Notes: generated by a model from the sequence alone, not told the origin. DNA of 64,000 nucleotides from Plotosus lineatus (GCA_024760905.1 CM045735.1:12631249-12695248); one strand, 5' to 3'; numbered from the stretch's first letter, positions 24,201 to 34,106 are shown. Made by a program: numbers and translations.

Positions 24201-27200
24201 CATACATACATATACACACTCGTAGTAAGAGTAGAAGATGCAGAGGATAGGGAGAGATGGAGGCAGATCATTTGCTGTGGCGACCCCTGAAGGGAACAGC
24301 CGAAAGGAAAAGAAGAAGATATACACACTCGTAGAATAATGTTTGACTGTCTTAACCTGGCAAAAAATAAAGTCTTCTAATATTTTGTTGAACCCCTTTA
24401 GCCTTGATTATAGAACATAATCATTAGCATTGTTTCAACAAACCGAAGTAGCATAACATTTAGTTCCATCCAGAGTTGGGTTCATTTTTCACCGACATCT
24501 TGAATTGATGACAGGAAAACTGAACCACTCCACGAAGTCTTCTCCAGCACAACCCAAACACTTTCAGTAGGGTAAAAGTCAGAACTCTGGATCCAATCCG
24601 TGTGTAAAAATGATTCTTCATGCTCGCTGAACCACTTTTTCAGTATTTGAACCCCGGGTTTATATCCATAATAAGATACCAGAGGGAAGAATAGGTCTGT
24701 TGATGTAACCTGGTCATTCAGTACATCCAGGTCATCAGATAACTTTATTTTATTGCCACTATTATGTTGCTAAGCCTCAGCCTGACCAAATAAAGCATGT
24801 CAAACTCCTTTTCACCTAGGGTCATAACACTAAATTTAAAGGTGGCTGAGGGCTGAATAAATCACTGAACAGCTGTTCTAAAAATCAACCATGAAATCCA
24901 TCGCAAAATGATGTGTTCAGAAATTTGACCCCTCTTTCTCTTTACTCAAATGTTCTGACAAAGCTTGACAACAATAAGCAAGCATGTAATCTTTTTTTTT
25001 TTTTTTTTTTGAGTCCTTAATGACTAGCTTTTAACCCCAAGTGCGGCTAACTGGGTTATCAAAGGCGGGCCATGTCTCTCACTGTCTATGGTGAGAGGCA
25101 TATGTAAAAGAACCATTGCTGACTTTCGTAAAGAGTAGGCTGCAAAGTCGTCAGCGTGTTTCTGTCCCTTGCTAAAAGGGTTGTGACAGGAAGGGCATCC
25201 GACGTAAAAACCTCTGCCAAATCAAACGTGCGAATCAAATGATTCGCTGTGGCGACTCCCGAGTAAAAGGGAAAAAGCCGAAAGGAAGACCGAATGATTA
25301 GCTTTTAACTTGAAAAAGGCTGCTGCCATCTAGTGGAAGGATGATTTAGGTTTCATGGTAATAGTTGATGCAAAGGAAGTACGATAATCTTTGAAAACTC
25401 ATTCGGGCCACATGAAATGAGTTGGCGGGCTGGATTTGGCCCGCCGGCCTCGAGTTTGATACCTGTGAGTGAAAGCAACAATGATGTAGTGATTAAAGAT
25501 TGTAATTAAGGCTAAAGGCAGCCCAACAAAATTATTAGACTGTGCAACTTTTTTATTTATTCTTTCACCCTGGTAAGTATTTCTGTCTACCTACCTACTT
25601 TCCTCTTTTGATGAAACTTACAGTAAGTCATCCAATGAAGATAATGTTTGATAACAGGCTGTACATGTACTTTCTTCTTTCCCTTTACATCATTCACAGG
25701 TTTTGGTAGAGGACTGCGTTCCAATACTTAGAAAGTTCATAGAAGAGGGAAGGACCTTTGATTATGTCATCAATGATCTAACTGCAGTCCCCATTTCTAC
25801 AGCCCCTGAGGAGGGTTAGTGTTTATATTCACTCCTTTCTGTGAATGTAGTTCAGACTGAGTGCTAAAAGACTCATGAGATTCCTGGTGTTAATTCAATA
25901 ACACAAGTTGTACAAATACTTAACCTTTTTCTCTTTATTTATTTGTTTGCAGAGTCAATGTGGGAATTTTTGAGACTCATCCTTGATCTATCAATCAAAG
26001 TTCTACGACCTAGCGGCAAGTACTTCTCCCAGGTAAGTGTCTGGCTCAGAGGTTAAAATTAATCACATCTATTTCAAAGCTTTGCTCTAGTCACAGAAAT
26101 CTTTTGGCATCTTAGTGTTCAGTTTGTATGTATTTCAGGATTGTTGTCAGATGAAATAAGGCAGTATGGTAGCTTGGTCATTATAATTACATATCTGCCT
26201 CACAGCAAAGAAATTTCTTGGTTTGTGCCTTGGGCTCGGTGAGGTCATTTGTGTGGTTTGCATATTCTCCCTGTGCTTGGGTGGGTTTTCTACAAGTACT
26301 CCAGTTTCCTCCGACAGTTCAGACATTGTCTGTTCCGAATTACCCCAAGGTTGGAGTGCAAGTGTGAATGGTTGAGTGTGTTGTCTCTGCAATTAATTGG
26401 TGAGCTGTTCATGGCCCATGTGTCCCTCACTCAGTGTGCTAAGATAGGCTTCAGCCCTCCCTATGATCCTAGTAAGATTGAAGCAGTTTGAATGATCAAA
26501 TGTGAGGTTTGGTTTTACAGGGTTTTTATATACACATGCAGTGATCCCTCGCTACTTTGTACTGTACTTTGTCCTTCAGTTTCTGTAGGTTTTTCAAAAA
26601 AGTCATCGAAAATTAAGGAATAATAGGGGAAAGTTATGCAAAACAAACAAAACCAAAAAACAACCCAAACCCTCCCCAACAAAACTACATACATTTTTGT
26701 GAGGTGCGCATCTGAAAGTGTGCCTGTGCATCTGTGTGCTAGCACACGTCTGTATGTGTGTATTTATATTTTATTTACATCTTATGCATTATTTTTGAAT
26801 GTTTATTTATTATAAGCATTTATAGTGTTGAATATGTATTTACTGATACAGTGGAACTTCAACTTACGAAAGCCCCAACAAACGAAAAATCCAGGTTACT
26901 AAAAACATTTTCCTAAAATTTTTGTCTCTATATACGAAACAAGTTCATGTTACAAAAGCACCATCTCAAAAATTCTAACAATGCACGAGTTGCTCTCCAT
27001 TGACTATCTCCCAACATGCCACCCCGCTGGCCTCCCATTGGCTATCTCCCAACATCCTGCCCCGCTGGCCTCCCATTGGCTAGGAGGGATGACGCAGTCC
27101 CTTGAGCAGCAGTTTGTTTCGTGGAGTTTTTTGAGTGTGTTCATTGCAACTTTATTTTTTGGCTCAGGCTTTTAACCTTGCATAAACATTTGTAAGATTA

Positions 27201-27512
27201 TAACTTTGCTAAGAAGACATGGTCAACACAAAGTAAGTACCTTAAAAGGTATGCTTTTATCATTTTTAAAGGGTAGTATTGGGGGCCTTGGAATGAATCA
27301 CGTGTTTTACATGTAAAATGCGGTTTTACTTACGAAAAATCTAGGTAACGAAACCACTTTCGGAACAGATTAATTTTGTAAATTGAGTTGCCAGTGTATT
27401 ATATACACACATACATGTATGTAAACGTCAGTCAGGGAGGTCAATCCTACTTTGCATAAATCAGCGGTCGCGGGGGATCTTGGGCCCCATTAACTGCGCA
27501 AAGTGAGGGATC

Positions 27513-27552
<40 letters not shown>

Positions 27553-30500
27553 TGTGTGCCTGTGTATACAAACGCTCCCCAACTTACGTTTTAGTTAGGT
27601 TCCAGACGGCCGAACGTAGGGTGAAAAAAAACGTAAGTGTAAAAACTGTATGTTGCAGTGACGTATGACGTTCATACTGTACTATACAGCCATAAATACC
27701 ATTACTGTATCTCATAAAACACCCCTAAATAAATTATTATAAACATAAAATTGTAAAATAATATCAAATATATCAAGTAATTTCAACATATTAAATTCAA
27801 GCAAAATAATTTCAAATAGATAAATTTTAATCAAATTCACTTATCAAATATAGTATCAAATATAACCATTAACATGCTCTATGATGCGATCTTTCTGCTT
27901 GTAAATGGTTCCGATGGTCGACGGATGGTCACTTTACATGAATCTGAGACGAGTCACTTTACATTAAGCTTAACACAGCCAATCAGCGCTTACAATATAT
28001 GAGGCGCTTCACCGAAAGTAGTTCATGTGCTTGAGACAAAGCGAGGCTTAGCCGGACTTCCGGTCTTTCAAGTGAGCAAGAGCGCTGTTGAATACTTGTT
28101 TAGTACTCAGCCTGCACTGATGTGAATCACCAGCAGAGCGGAGAGTTCTTTCTTTTCTGGATTCGGGTTTTCATTCATTTTACAACTCTCTTTGCTTAAC
28201 TGAGTATGCATGGTAGATTGCACGGATCCGAGCAGATAGTTAATTCAGTCTTGGGAAAACCAGAAATTGCGGCATATGCCGAAAAACTAGCACCATGCTA
28301 GTAGACTTGCGCTTCTGACCAACCACATTTGCTTAGGGTTACAAAATTCCGCAAAACAGTCTTAACACAAGAGTAACACGCAGTGAACTGGGAAGCAGCA
28401 GGGCACGTTCAGTCTGTCGTTTGTAAACAATGGACGCAGTGTCATTACGTCAGCGTACTCCATAGGTATGTCTCGTACTACAGAGAGCACGCTACACTTC
28501 TGTTCTGTTCTGTGATGAGTTTATTGATCTTCTTCCTACAGGGCAACTGTGCGAATCTCACTGAGGCACTTAGTGAGTATGAAGGGTTGCTGAGACGACT
28601 TTCATGCAAGGTGGATTTCTCCAAAGAAGTAGTGTGTGTTCCCTCCTACCTAGAGTTGTATCCTTTTGCAGTTGTTTTTTTTTTTTTAACCTTGGCATTT
28701 GACATCACGTGGGTGAATAACTGATTTGGTAAGGTAAAGTCTGTTGGGCTTTTAACACCCGAGCCGAGTGGCTCATCAGGCCGGTGAGGATTGCCAGTTT
28801 CCACAGTGTGAGGCTACCAGGAGTTCAACTATTCCTGGATGGGACGCTAGTCCATCGCAAGCTACCTTCCCAGTATTTTTACTGGTACCCATTTATACTG
28901 CTGGGAGAACAGAGGCACACTTGTGGTTAAGCCCTTTCCCAAAGATCTAACTGGGATACGAACCCACGACCTCCTGTTAAATACATGAGCCCAGCACCCT
29001 AACCGCTATGCCACCAGCACCTTTTTATCTCGATTAAAAACTCCAATTCCAAAAAAGTTGGGGCACTGTGTAAAATGTAAATAAAAACATGATGCAATGA
29101 TTTACCAGTTCTCTCGATTACAAACACACAATATTGATTGGTAAGTGTGTGGACATTAAGGACACTGATTTCTGAATTTTTGACAGTGAAATTCTTTACC
29201 AATTTTGCTTAATATAGTTTGTGGCTCGCACTTATTTACAAATTCCATTATGCAGAAGCAGGCTGTAAAAGTTCAAATCCGACTCGGCATCTAATTGTTC
29301 GAGTTTTCTGCAAACTTCATAGTAGCAGTATCAATTATATAATAGGAGAATCATATAGTGAGTCAGTGATTGCATGCTTACTTTCATTTATCATTTTATT
29401 AATAATGTAATTTATATATAACAGGCGGCACGGTGGCGTAGTGGTTAGCACGTCCGCCTCACAGCAAGAAGGCCTGGGTTCGATTCCCGGCCTGGGCCTT
29501 TTCTGTGTGGAGTTTGCATGTTCATCCCGTGCATGTGTGGGTTTTCTCTGGGTGCTCCGGTTTCCTTCCACAATTCAAAGACATGCACAGTAGGTTAATT
29601 GGCCGTTCTAAATTGCCCATAGGTTTGCATCGTGCAGAAGGCAATGGCAAACCACTGCACTAATCCTGCCAAGAAAACCTCCATGAAGATGATAACCAGG
29701 GTGTTATCCTTCATGGCGGGTCACCAATGGTCGTTCTACGACTCAGGCACTAGATAGATAGATATATAACAGTTGCTCATACCACTAACCTAAAGTCAGA
29801 CACAATTGGCTCCAGCAAGAACGCCATCAGAACCTTTTTGTAACTAGAACTATACATCAGATATTTTAATTAAACTGTCTGTCTTTTAAAGTGTGTAACA
29901 TTTTCAGAGGAACTAAAACCAGAAATTAAGTTTCTAATTGGTGAAGTTTTTATTCATCTATACTTGTTACAATTATTTGTTGAATTTTCAGAACTGTAAG
30001 AGCAAGTTGTTGATATTTACATGGGGAGCAGGTCCACTGTTGGGGATGCTGCCATCTTACACTGCCATGCTTCTACGGTAGCCTAGATCAGTGCTTCTCA
30101 AATAGTTGGGCGAGGTATGATGCCAGGGGAACATGCTTTTCTGGAATTGTGTATGAGAATTGTGTAACTGCACCTCCACTCCACTAGTTGGCAGTGGCGC
30201 TCTCATCACATTTTTTGCACAAGAAAACGTTGTGAAGTGCAGTAAACAACAGGAATGAAGAGAAAGGTGGAGAGAGAGAGAGATATTTAAGACACATAAG
30301 TTGAATGAGTTTAAATGAGGATGTATTTTTTTATTTCGGTCTCTTTGATGCACTTTAAATCTTTTCTATGATAGATTAAAAAACAATGTTGAAGTTTTTA
30401 CTGTAAGTTAAACTATGTTTTTTAATGTTAATAAAGAGACAATGTTATGCAGAGGTGTACTAATAACACGTTTATAGATAATACTATTTATAGTTGCTCA

Positions 30501-31285
30501 TGGGGCGGTGGGGGGGCGTGAAATTTTTTTTCTTTCTTTCTTTTTTTCTTTCCCGGGGGATTGGAGGGCATAGAAATATTTGAGAAGCATTGGCGTAGAA
30601 CCATATTGGCTTTAAAGGGGAAGGGCTGGGAAGCGGCTTGGATGCAACTACTAGATGCCTGTCTTAGACGCTTCTCTTCTTTTCCTTTCAGCTGTCCCCC
30701 ACCCTTTTCTTTTTTCTTTTCATGGATCGCTACAGCCAATCATCTTGATTCGCATGTTTGATTTGGCACAGGTTTTTACGTCAGATGCCCTTCCTGACAC
30801 AACCCTTTAGCAAGGGGCAGAGACACACTGACAGCTGTGCAGCTACTCTGTGGAAGTCTACATTGGTTCTTTTACATGAACCTCTCACCATAGACAGTGA
30901 GAGACATGGCTGGCCTTTGATAACCCAGTTAGCTGCACCGGGGGGGGCAGTGACAACCTTGTCGAGAGTGGGACTCAAACTCCCAACCTCAGGATCAGCG
31001 ATCCAGCACCCTTTACCACCAGGCCACCACTGCCCTGCCCGTCTTAGACACTGTACCTTTTAAATTTAATTTTGCTTGTATTTAGCATTTAAAAGATAAC
31101 TTGAATATTTTGTGGTGAAGTACAGTTAAATAAATGGGTTTGTTCTTCAAAATGAAACTTGACATCTTTTCAGAATTGGATTGTGGATGCTTGTGTACAG
31201 CGACATGTTTGTTTCACACAGCTTTAGAAATGATCCTTAATAATGTCGCCTCAGGTGGGTTTTCTACACCATTTGGAAGAAGTAG
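11815..31285 (+). CDS. sms: spermine synthase, complete 11-exon gene
   Basis: Cytosolic aminopropyltransferase making spermine from spermidine and decarboxylated AdoMet. Exons: 11815-11854, 15700-15820, 16268-16355, 16592-16656, 22954-23129, 23231-23385, 24065-24154, 25700-25814, 25953-26032, 28542-28657, 31255-31285. All phases join to a 358-residue protein (human 366). The N-terminal AdoMetDC-like domain includes GLQSIFQEQ. The catalytic domain has [18 protein letters not shown] (from residue 118), LGGGDGGIL with Asp196, and NDLTAVPIS with Asp271, matching human Asp201 and Asp276. It ends VFYTIWKK. The start is the ATG whose product [10 protein letters not shown] resembles the human N-terminus; an upstream ATG at 11792 is out of frame. 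Introns 6 and 10 carry U12-type signals. No stops or frameshifts were found, so the gene looks functional. Confidence 0.96.
13266..13768. mobile_element. Tigger-like MITE with inserted LINE tail
   Basis: It begins GTGATCCCTCGCTACTTCGTG and ends in the inverted GAAAGTGAGGGATCCCTGTAC. A LINE tail fragment (TTTCCTTTCGGCTTTTCTC..GGGGTCGCCACA, about 13545-13655) interrupts it. Related copies with the same ends are at about 26535-27515, 40318-41532, 42652-43137 and 60150-60968. Confidence 0.7.
13985..14257 (-). mobile_element. SINE (family B), degraded
   Basis: Read on the minus strand, a head near 14257 (GCAGCACTGTGCTTTAG) passes through AAGGTCATGTGTTCAATTCCC (B-box-like) to the family B tail around AACCCTAATTATGATTAAGC. 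Confidence 0.55.
14278..14742 (-). mobile_element. LINE 3' end with RT C-terminus
   Basis: The same LINE family as 6430-6898, highly similar to it. The minus strand reads [20 protein letters not shown] then [13 protein letters not shown] and [13 protein letters not shown], but is broken into two frames near 14600. The tail GCTGTGGCGACCCCTGAGGG ends in AAAAGAAGAAG. Confidence 0.78.
15068..15500. mobile_element. Tigger-like MITE with CA/C-rich tract
   Basis: One end, ACAGGGATCTCTCACTTTCC, resembles the inverted end of the 13266-13768 family. The interior shares ATTCAACACTATAAATGCTTA and ACACACAGATGCGCG with copies at 42652 and 60150. It contains (CA)n at 15123-15147 and a C-run at 15147-15162. 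The far end is unclear. Confidence 0.5.
15935..16078 (-). mobile_element. SINE fragment (family C)
   Basis: Resembles the better copy at 28738-29021: the motifs GCACACTTGTGGTTAAG, AACTAGTTCAACTCCTCC and AGGGATCCATCCTG match that body in the same order. Truncated at both ends. Confidence 0.5.
16744..17335 (-). mobile_element. LINE 3' end (CR1/L2-like)
   Basis: The minus-strand ORF (17085-17330) reads [18 protein letters not shown], then [19 protein letters not shown] and SIFLLNK, a pattern typical of the C-terminus of fish CR1/L2-type LINEs. The 3' UTR end is near 16744, where the plus strand reads GAATGACAATACTTTATTGC. 5'-truncated. Confidence 0.6.
17388..17797. mobile_element. Tigger-like MITE
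   Basis: Inverted ends ACAGGCGGTCCTTGAGTTATG and CGTAAGTTGAGGGCTGCCTGT. About 410 bp with no ORF. TA-flanked on at least the right side. Confidence 0.65.
18385..18905 (+). mobile_element. L2-like LINE 3' end
   Basis: Plus-strand reading with stops: [19 protein letters not shown] then [16 protein letters not shown], the C-terminal reverse-transcriptase region of L2-clade LINEs. It ends in CGCTCTGGATAAGAGCATTTG, a common 3' UTR signature of these elements in fish. Confidence 0.65.
19534..19867 (+). mobile_element. tRNA-derived SINE (family B)
   Basis: The head GGCAGCACAGTGACATTGTGC is followed by TTTCTGTGTGGAGTTTGCATG, GGTTTCCTCCTACAATCC and the tail CCAGGGTGTACTCC...TGTGACCCTGATTAGG, ending in AAAATGAATTAATTAATT. 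A nearly complete copy. Confidence 0.75.
20575..20812 (-). mobile_element. tRNA-derived SINE with shared LINE tail
   Basis: The minus strand has a head near 20812 (GGGGCACTAACCAGTGTCTC), then GAAGGGCATCCGACGTAAAAC, and the shared tail GGATGATTTGCTGTGGCGAC...GAAAGTAAAAGAAGAAG. The head differs from family A although the tail is the same. Confidence 0.6.
21253..21490 (+). mobile_element. SINE family A fragment with LINE-like tail
   Basis: Lacks the tRNA head. It runs from CTGGGTTATCAAAGG through AAAGAACCATTGCTGACTTT and ends in ATTCGCTGTGGCGACTCC..AAAGCCGAAAGGAAG. Confidence 0.7.
23386..24064 (+). other. sms intron 6: U12-type AT-AC intron
   Basis: The intron begins ATATCCTTT, an exact match to the minor-class AT-AC donor consensus. 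It ends AC at 24063-24064. A branch motif TTCCTTAAT lies at 24045-24053, with the branch A about 12 nt from the end. The exon junction gives LEIDQMV, matching human SMS (VEIDQMV). No U2-type pair restores this junction. Confidence 0.93.
24165..24210. repeat. (TA)n / (TACA)n microsatellite
   Basis: (TA)n then (CATA)n directly after the donor of sms exon 7. Confidence 0.9.
24222..24330 (+). mobile_element. LINE 3' tail fragment
   Basis: Reads AGTAGAAGATGCAGAGGATAGG then TCATTTGCTGTGGCGACCC and GAAAGGAAAAGAAGAAGATA, the same tail as 3780-3910. Confidence 0.7.
24335..24800 (-). mobile_element. decayed Tc1-like transposon
   Basis: The minus strand contains [19 protein letters not shown], a degraded Tc1 motif (SPDLNPIEHLWDVLE) carrying the catalytic Glu, and flanking Tc1-like text. 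There are several stops and the terminal repeats are not recognised. Confidence 0.6.
24794..25470. mobile_element. hAT-like MITE split by a SINE
   Basis: The left end GCATGTCAAACTCCTTTTCACC and right end GGCCTCGAGTTTGATACCTG form imperfect inverted ends. In between lies a family A SINE at 25036-25290 ending in the LINE-like tail. CTGGATTTGGCCCGCCGGCC near the right end is typical of such hAT MITEs. Confidence 0.5.
25036..25290 (+). mobile_element. SINE family A with LINE-like tail, head missing
   Basis: Starts at GTGCGGCTAACTGGGTTATC and ends AAAAGCCGAAAGGAAGAC. Very similar to the 3987-4336 copy in the opposite orientation. Confidence 0.75.
26168..26495 (+). mobile_element. SINE (family B), diverged
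   Basis: The motifs CTGCCTCACAGCAAAGAAAT, TTTGCATATTCTCCCTG, CAGTTTCCTCCGACAGTTC and a diverged tail CTATGATCCTAGTAAGATTG are in the order expected for family B. Confidence 0.6.
26535..27515. mobile_element. Tigger-like MITE with a second MITE nested inside
   Basis: The outer ends are CAGTGATCCCTCGCTACTTTG and CAAAGTGAGGGATCCCTGTG. At about 26850-27400 sits another MITE starting ACAGTGGAACTTCAACTTACG and ending TTTTGTAAATTGAGTTGCCAG, related to the copies at 45358 and 56477. A (TG)n tract follows at 27516-27551. Confidence 0.65.
27560..28495. mobile_element. Tigger-like element reaching sms exon 10
   Basis: The left end CTCCCCAACTTACGTTTTAG is an inverted match to 41355-41405. The right part (AACAATGGACGCAGTG..TGACGTA-like, GTCTCGTACTACAGAGAGC) matches the reverse complement of 40764-40860. 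Homology stops at about 28492, some 50 bp before the sms exon 10 acceptor. The right terminal repeat is missing. Confidence 0.6.
28738..29021 (-). mobile_element. tRNA-derived SINE (family C)
   Basis: Read from 29021 on the minus strand: GGTGCTGGTGGCATAGCGGTTAG (A-box-like) and GGTCGTGGGTTCGTATCCC (B-box-like), then a body ending GGGCTTTTAACACCCGAGCC in the plus sense. Partial copies occur at 15935 and 20398. Confidence 0.75.
29424..29765 (+). mobile_element. tRNA-derived SINE (family B head, different tail)
   Basis: A well-preserved head GGCGGCACGGTGGCGTAGTGG and B-box-like GGGTTCGATTCCC are followed by TTCTGTGTGGAGTTTGCATG. From about 29640 the tail (GAAGGCAATGGCAAACCACTG, ATGGTCGTTCTACGACTCAGG, ending TAGATAGATAGATATA) differs from the usual family B tail. 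The head is tRNA-like but no functional tRNA is claimed. Confidence 0.75.
30089..30592. mobile_element. hAT-like MITE
   Basis: Inverted ends CAGTGCTTCTCAAATAGTT and AATATTTGAGAAGCATTG. The 8-bp flanks GCCTAGAT and GCGTAGAA match at 6 positions, as expected for an old hAT target duplication. No ORF. Confidence 0.65.
30675..31036 (-). mobile_element. SINE family A with LINE-like tail
   Basis: The head at 31036 (GGGCAGTGGTGGCCTGGTGG) runs through the family A body to a degraded tail near 30680. Confidence 0.7.
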
Positions 31286-31499
31286 CTCTTGCTGAAGCCT
31301 CACCCTTCGATGCACTGAAGGGAGACATGCACACATTTCTCCATGCACTGTTTTACTTTCTGTCTGTGCCCTCCTTTTTCAATGCTTATCTCCCCCTCAT
31401 TTTTGAAATTACACAATGATTGCATGTTTCTTTTTAGTTTTGTTAGATGGTTCACTGTATGGTTATTCTGTGTTTGCCCTTTGCTGATTATTATGGTGC

Positions 31500-31501
31500 A
31501 G

Positions 31502-31550
<49 letters not shown>
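31500..31550. repeat. (GT)n microsatellite
   Basis: About 24 GT units in the sms 3' flank or 3' UTR. Confidence 0.95.
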
Positions 31551-32311
31551 ACAAGATGCAGCAGATGACACTGACGTCTGGATGGTCATTAATCAATCAT
31601 GTTTTCAAGGTCGAAGTGCAGTGAGAAATGTACTGTTTTCTTTTTTCATGTCTTTCGTCACTGCTCTTTAAGTGTGATTTGAGCCACTGGAACGTTAGTA
31701 GCAGTGTTGCTGTTGAGGATTCTCCAGCATACTTTCTTTTCAATCATATGTGTTAAAAGGGAAAAGGGTTCTGCACTGGCAGAGTTCATTCTAGATTTCT
31801 TTTGCTAAACTGTGAAATTTTTTTTTCTTCATAATAATTAGGGCCTTTTTTCATTAAAAAAACCTAGGATGTTGGCACATGTGCTTGAGGAGAGGCTTTT
31901 ACTGAATGTAGTTCCCACATTTTCATTCATCATGCATATTAAGGTGCTTAATTGACCTTATTTATTTGATTTTTATTTTTGCAAATGCACAGTAAAGTTG
32001 TTCTGAAAGTACATTGAGATAAAGAGTGATAAACATCTATTTAAAAAAAAAACTTGGAGAAAACATTTTTTGGTCTCAAACCTGTATCACAGTGGTTCAT
32101 GTTGCTGCTGTTGCCTTGATACTTAAAATTGTATTAGGATATAATTGTATTAAGAATGGATGAGGGAGTCAAATTTGTTATTCAACCTTATGAAATGTGT
32201 TTGGATCTAAAAAGGCACAATAAGAAAAGGATTAAGACTGTTCCTCTGTCCTATATTTTCATCATCTTGTAAAGGAGTCATTTTTAATATTTAACATTTA
32301 AGAATGTCAAT

Positions 32312-32592
32312 AGGACGTAACGGTGGCATAGTGATCAGCATGGCCGCCTCACAGGAAGAAGGTGTGGGTTTGATTCCCAGCTCAGGCGTTTGTGTGTGCT
32401 TGCATGGGCGTCCTTCAGGTACTCCGGTTTCCTCCCACAGTCCAAAAACATGCACAGTAGGTTAAATGTTTGTTCCAAATCATCCCAAGGTGGATGGCTG
32501 TAGCATGACGAGCTGTCCATGATTTACCCTGCCTTCGCCAGCCGCCATGTGACTAATTAGGATTGAGGCTTGGAAAGCAAATGAATGGATAA
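32312..32592 (+). mobile_element. tRNA-derived SINE (family B)
   Basis: The head GTAACGGTGGCATAGTGATCAG and B-box-like GTGGGTTTGATTCCC are followed by a body with ACTCCGGTTTCCTCCCACAG and the tail GTGACTAATTAGGATTG..AAATGAATGGATAATG. Confidence 0.72.
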
Positions 32593-33243
32593 TGTTAATT
32601 CTGTGTTTTTCTTTTAATTTAGTTTAGTATGCATATAATTTATATATTTCACATTAAATAATTAATATATTTTATACATCCACCATCAGCCATTGTACAA
32701 AAATCACCTGTTGATCGTGTTGCCAAAACAGTTGCAGATCAAGCCTGAACTCTACAAGAGTTCAGAGGGTGTGTACCTGGTACCTAGCCGTTTGCAGTCT
32801 GCCATTTAATTCCATCAAGTTGAAGGTGGTGCCTTTATGCTTTGGACTTGTTTGTTCAGGACACCATCTCACAGATGGGGAACATGGAGGCTAATTTTAC
32901 TCACACCATTCATGAACAGTTGGAAGTATGCCAATCTGGATTATTTTGATGAAAAACTTCTGTTTGAGGTCATTGCCATAAAGGGGTGTAATTGTATTGC
33001 AGGTATATTGAGGTAGATGCATGTATTGAAGCAATTGCCCCAACAATTTCAGAATCCACCAGGACATTGCCTACAGCACCACCACACCTCTGGAGACAGA
33101 AGATTATAGTCTATATAAGAGACATAATCCTTCTAGGGTGTTCAAGGTTGACAATGGAGTCTCTTCTTGCTTGGAGATGCCAGAAACACCAGTTGGACAT
33201 TCATGTGACATTCTAATTCTCATTTTATAGTTTTATTTTTTTA

Positions 33244-33283
<40 letters not shown>

Positions 33284-33814
33284 TTTTTGGACAAAAATAT
33301 GATCTGACCGAGATCCGCTACAATACTGTGCATGCTTCTATCACGTCCCAAGGGAGCCCCATTATGGAGGTTACATGACGTCATACTCAAGCCAATCAGG
33401 TCTTCAGTTGATAGAACAGCTCATTGGGAAGTTGAGTGCTTGCTCCTTGCCCATATCCTGGGACAGAACACTTTGGGATGCTTCTATATCGACACACTCG
33501 GTGTCCTTCTGGCATTAAGCTGCTTCCAGGATTCACATTAAAGCTGTCGCAGATTTGACTTGACCCCGAATGACCGTTAACTGTGCTGTAATCATTCAAG
33601 GACGAACCTTGATGCTTCAATTATAATCATACCTAAAAATTCATACAAATCGTGCTGGAACAATCCTAACCCGGATTGTGAAGCTAGCATCCTGCAGATA
33701 AGAAAAGTATTCGCTGTTTCTAAATACAGAGACCAAAGATATTCCCAGCATGTCACTCGAGCATTACCTCATCGTTTTTTGGTGGCGCTACGTCTTTACG
33801 GTCCGTAATCTAAA

Positions 33815-33910
33815 TGTATCTTGGGAAATGTAGTTTATGCGCACCACGGGCGCATGTGGATTGTACAGTGCAGCGCCATTATTTGTATTCATTTCCCACA
33901 ATGCTTCAGT
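33815..33910 (+). promoter_or_regulatory. ppme1 promoter with two ZNF143/SBS-like sites
   Basis: Two motifs resembling the ZNF143/STAF-type promoter element lie about 200-290 bp before the ppme1 ATG. TTGGGAAATGTAGTT (33821-33835) is the inverse of AACTACATTTCCCAA. TTCCCACAATGC is at 33893-33904. The stretch between them is locally GC-rich. Such sites are common in vertebrate housekeeping promoters, which fits ppme1. The start site is inferred only. Confidence 0.5.
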
Positions 33911-34106
33911 GAGGAAGCTGACCGGTGGGTGGTGGTTTTTGCTTGTGTGGGGTTCGGTTAGATTTATGTGGCTACCTTTGTAAACTATCTGTTAAGTAGC
34001 TTTAAACTAGTGACACAAGTTTATTTAAAAAATACACACACATACACACTTTTATGGTTCGACAACAAACAAAATTCGCTCAGGAAAGGTGTTCGACAAC
34101 CACAGC

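Larger units (their letters stand above)
28658..31254 (+). other. sms intron 10: U12-type GT-AG intron
   Basis: The donor is GTATCCTTT, a perfect minor-class match. A branch motif ATCCTTAAT lies at 31233-31242, and the intron ends in CAG at 31254 about 14 nt after the branch A. The junction TT|G gives Leu-Trp, matching human SMS LELWVFYT. If retained, translation would run on for about 22 codons. Confidence 0.9.
31286..33800. other. sms 3' UTR and sms-ppme1 intergenic region
   Basis: After the sms stop the sequence is AT-rich without an obvious AATAAA close by. An ATTAAA at about 31853 is a weak candidate. It contains a (GT)n, a SINE at 32312-32592, an unrecognised moderately complex stretch at 32690-33230, (TA)n and poly-T at 33241-33288, and 33320-33560 with a CRE-like TGACGTCA (33376) and a CCAAT that could be an old promoter or LTR-like relic. 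No host exon seen. Confidence 0.5.

Noticed and set aside
29424..29500. tRNA genes (also heads at 4336, 35370, 56226, 29021)
   Set aside because: A- and B-box-like motifs are present, but the acceptor stems do not pair and each head is followed by a SINE body, so they are SINE heads.
32992..33216. Possible exon or gene between sms and ppme1
   Set aside because: The 74-codon ORF matches nothing I know, has no convincing splice sites, and its surroundings look repeat-derived.
33320..33560. A solo LTR with CRE, CCAAT and ATTAAA-like signals
   Set aside because: No TG...CA ends or target duplication could be defined. It is left as an unassigned promoter-like stretch.
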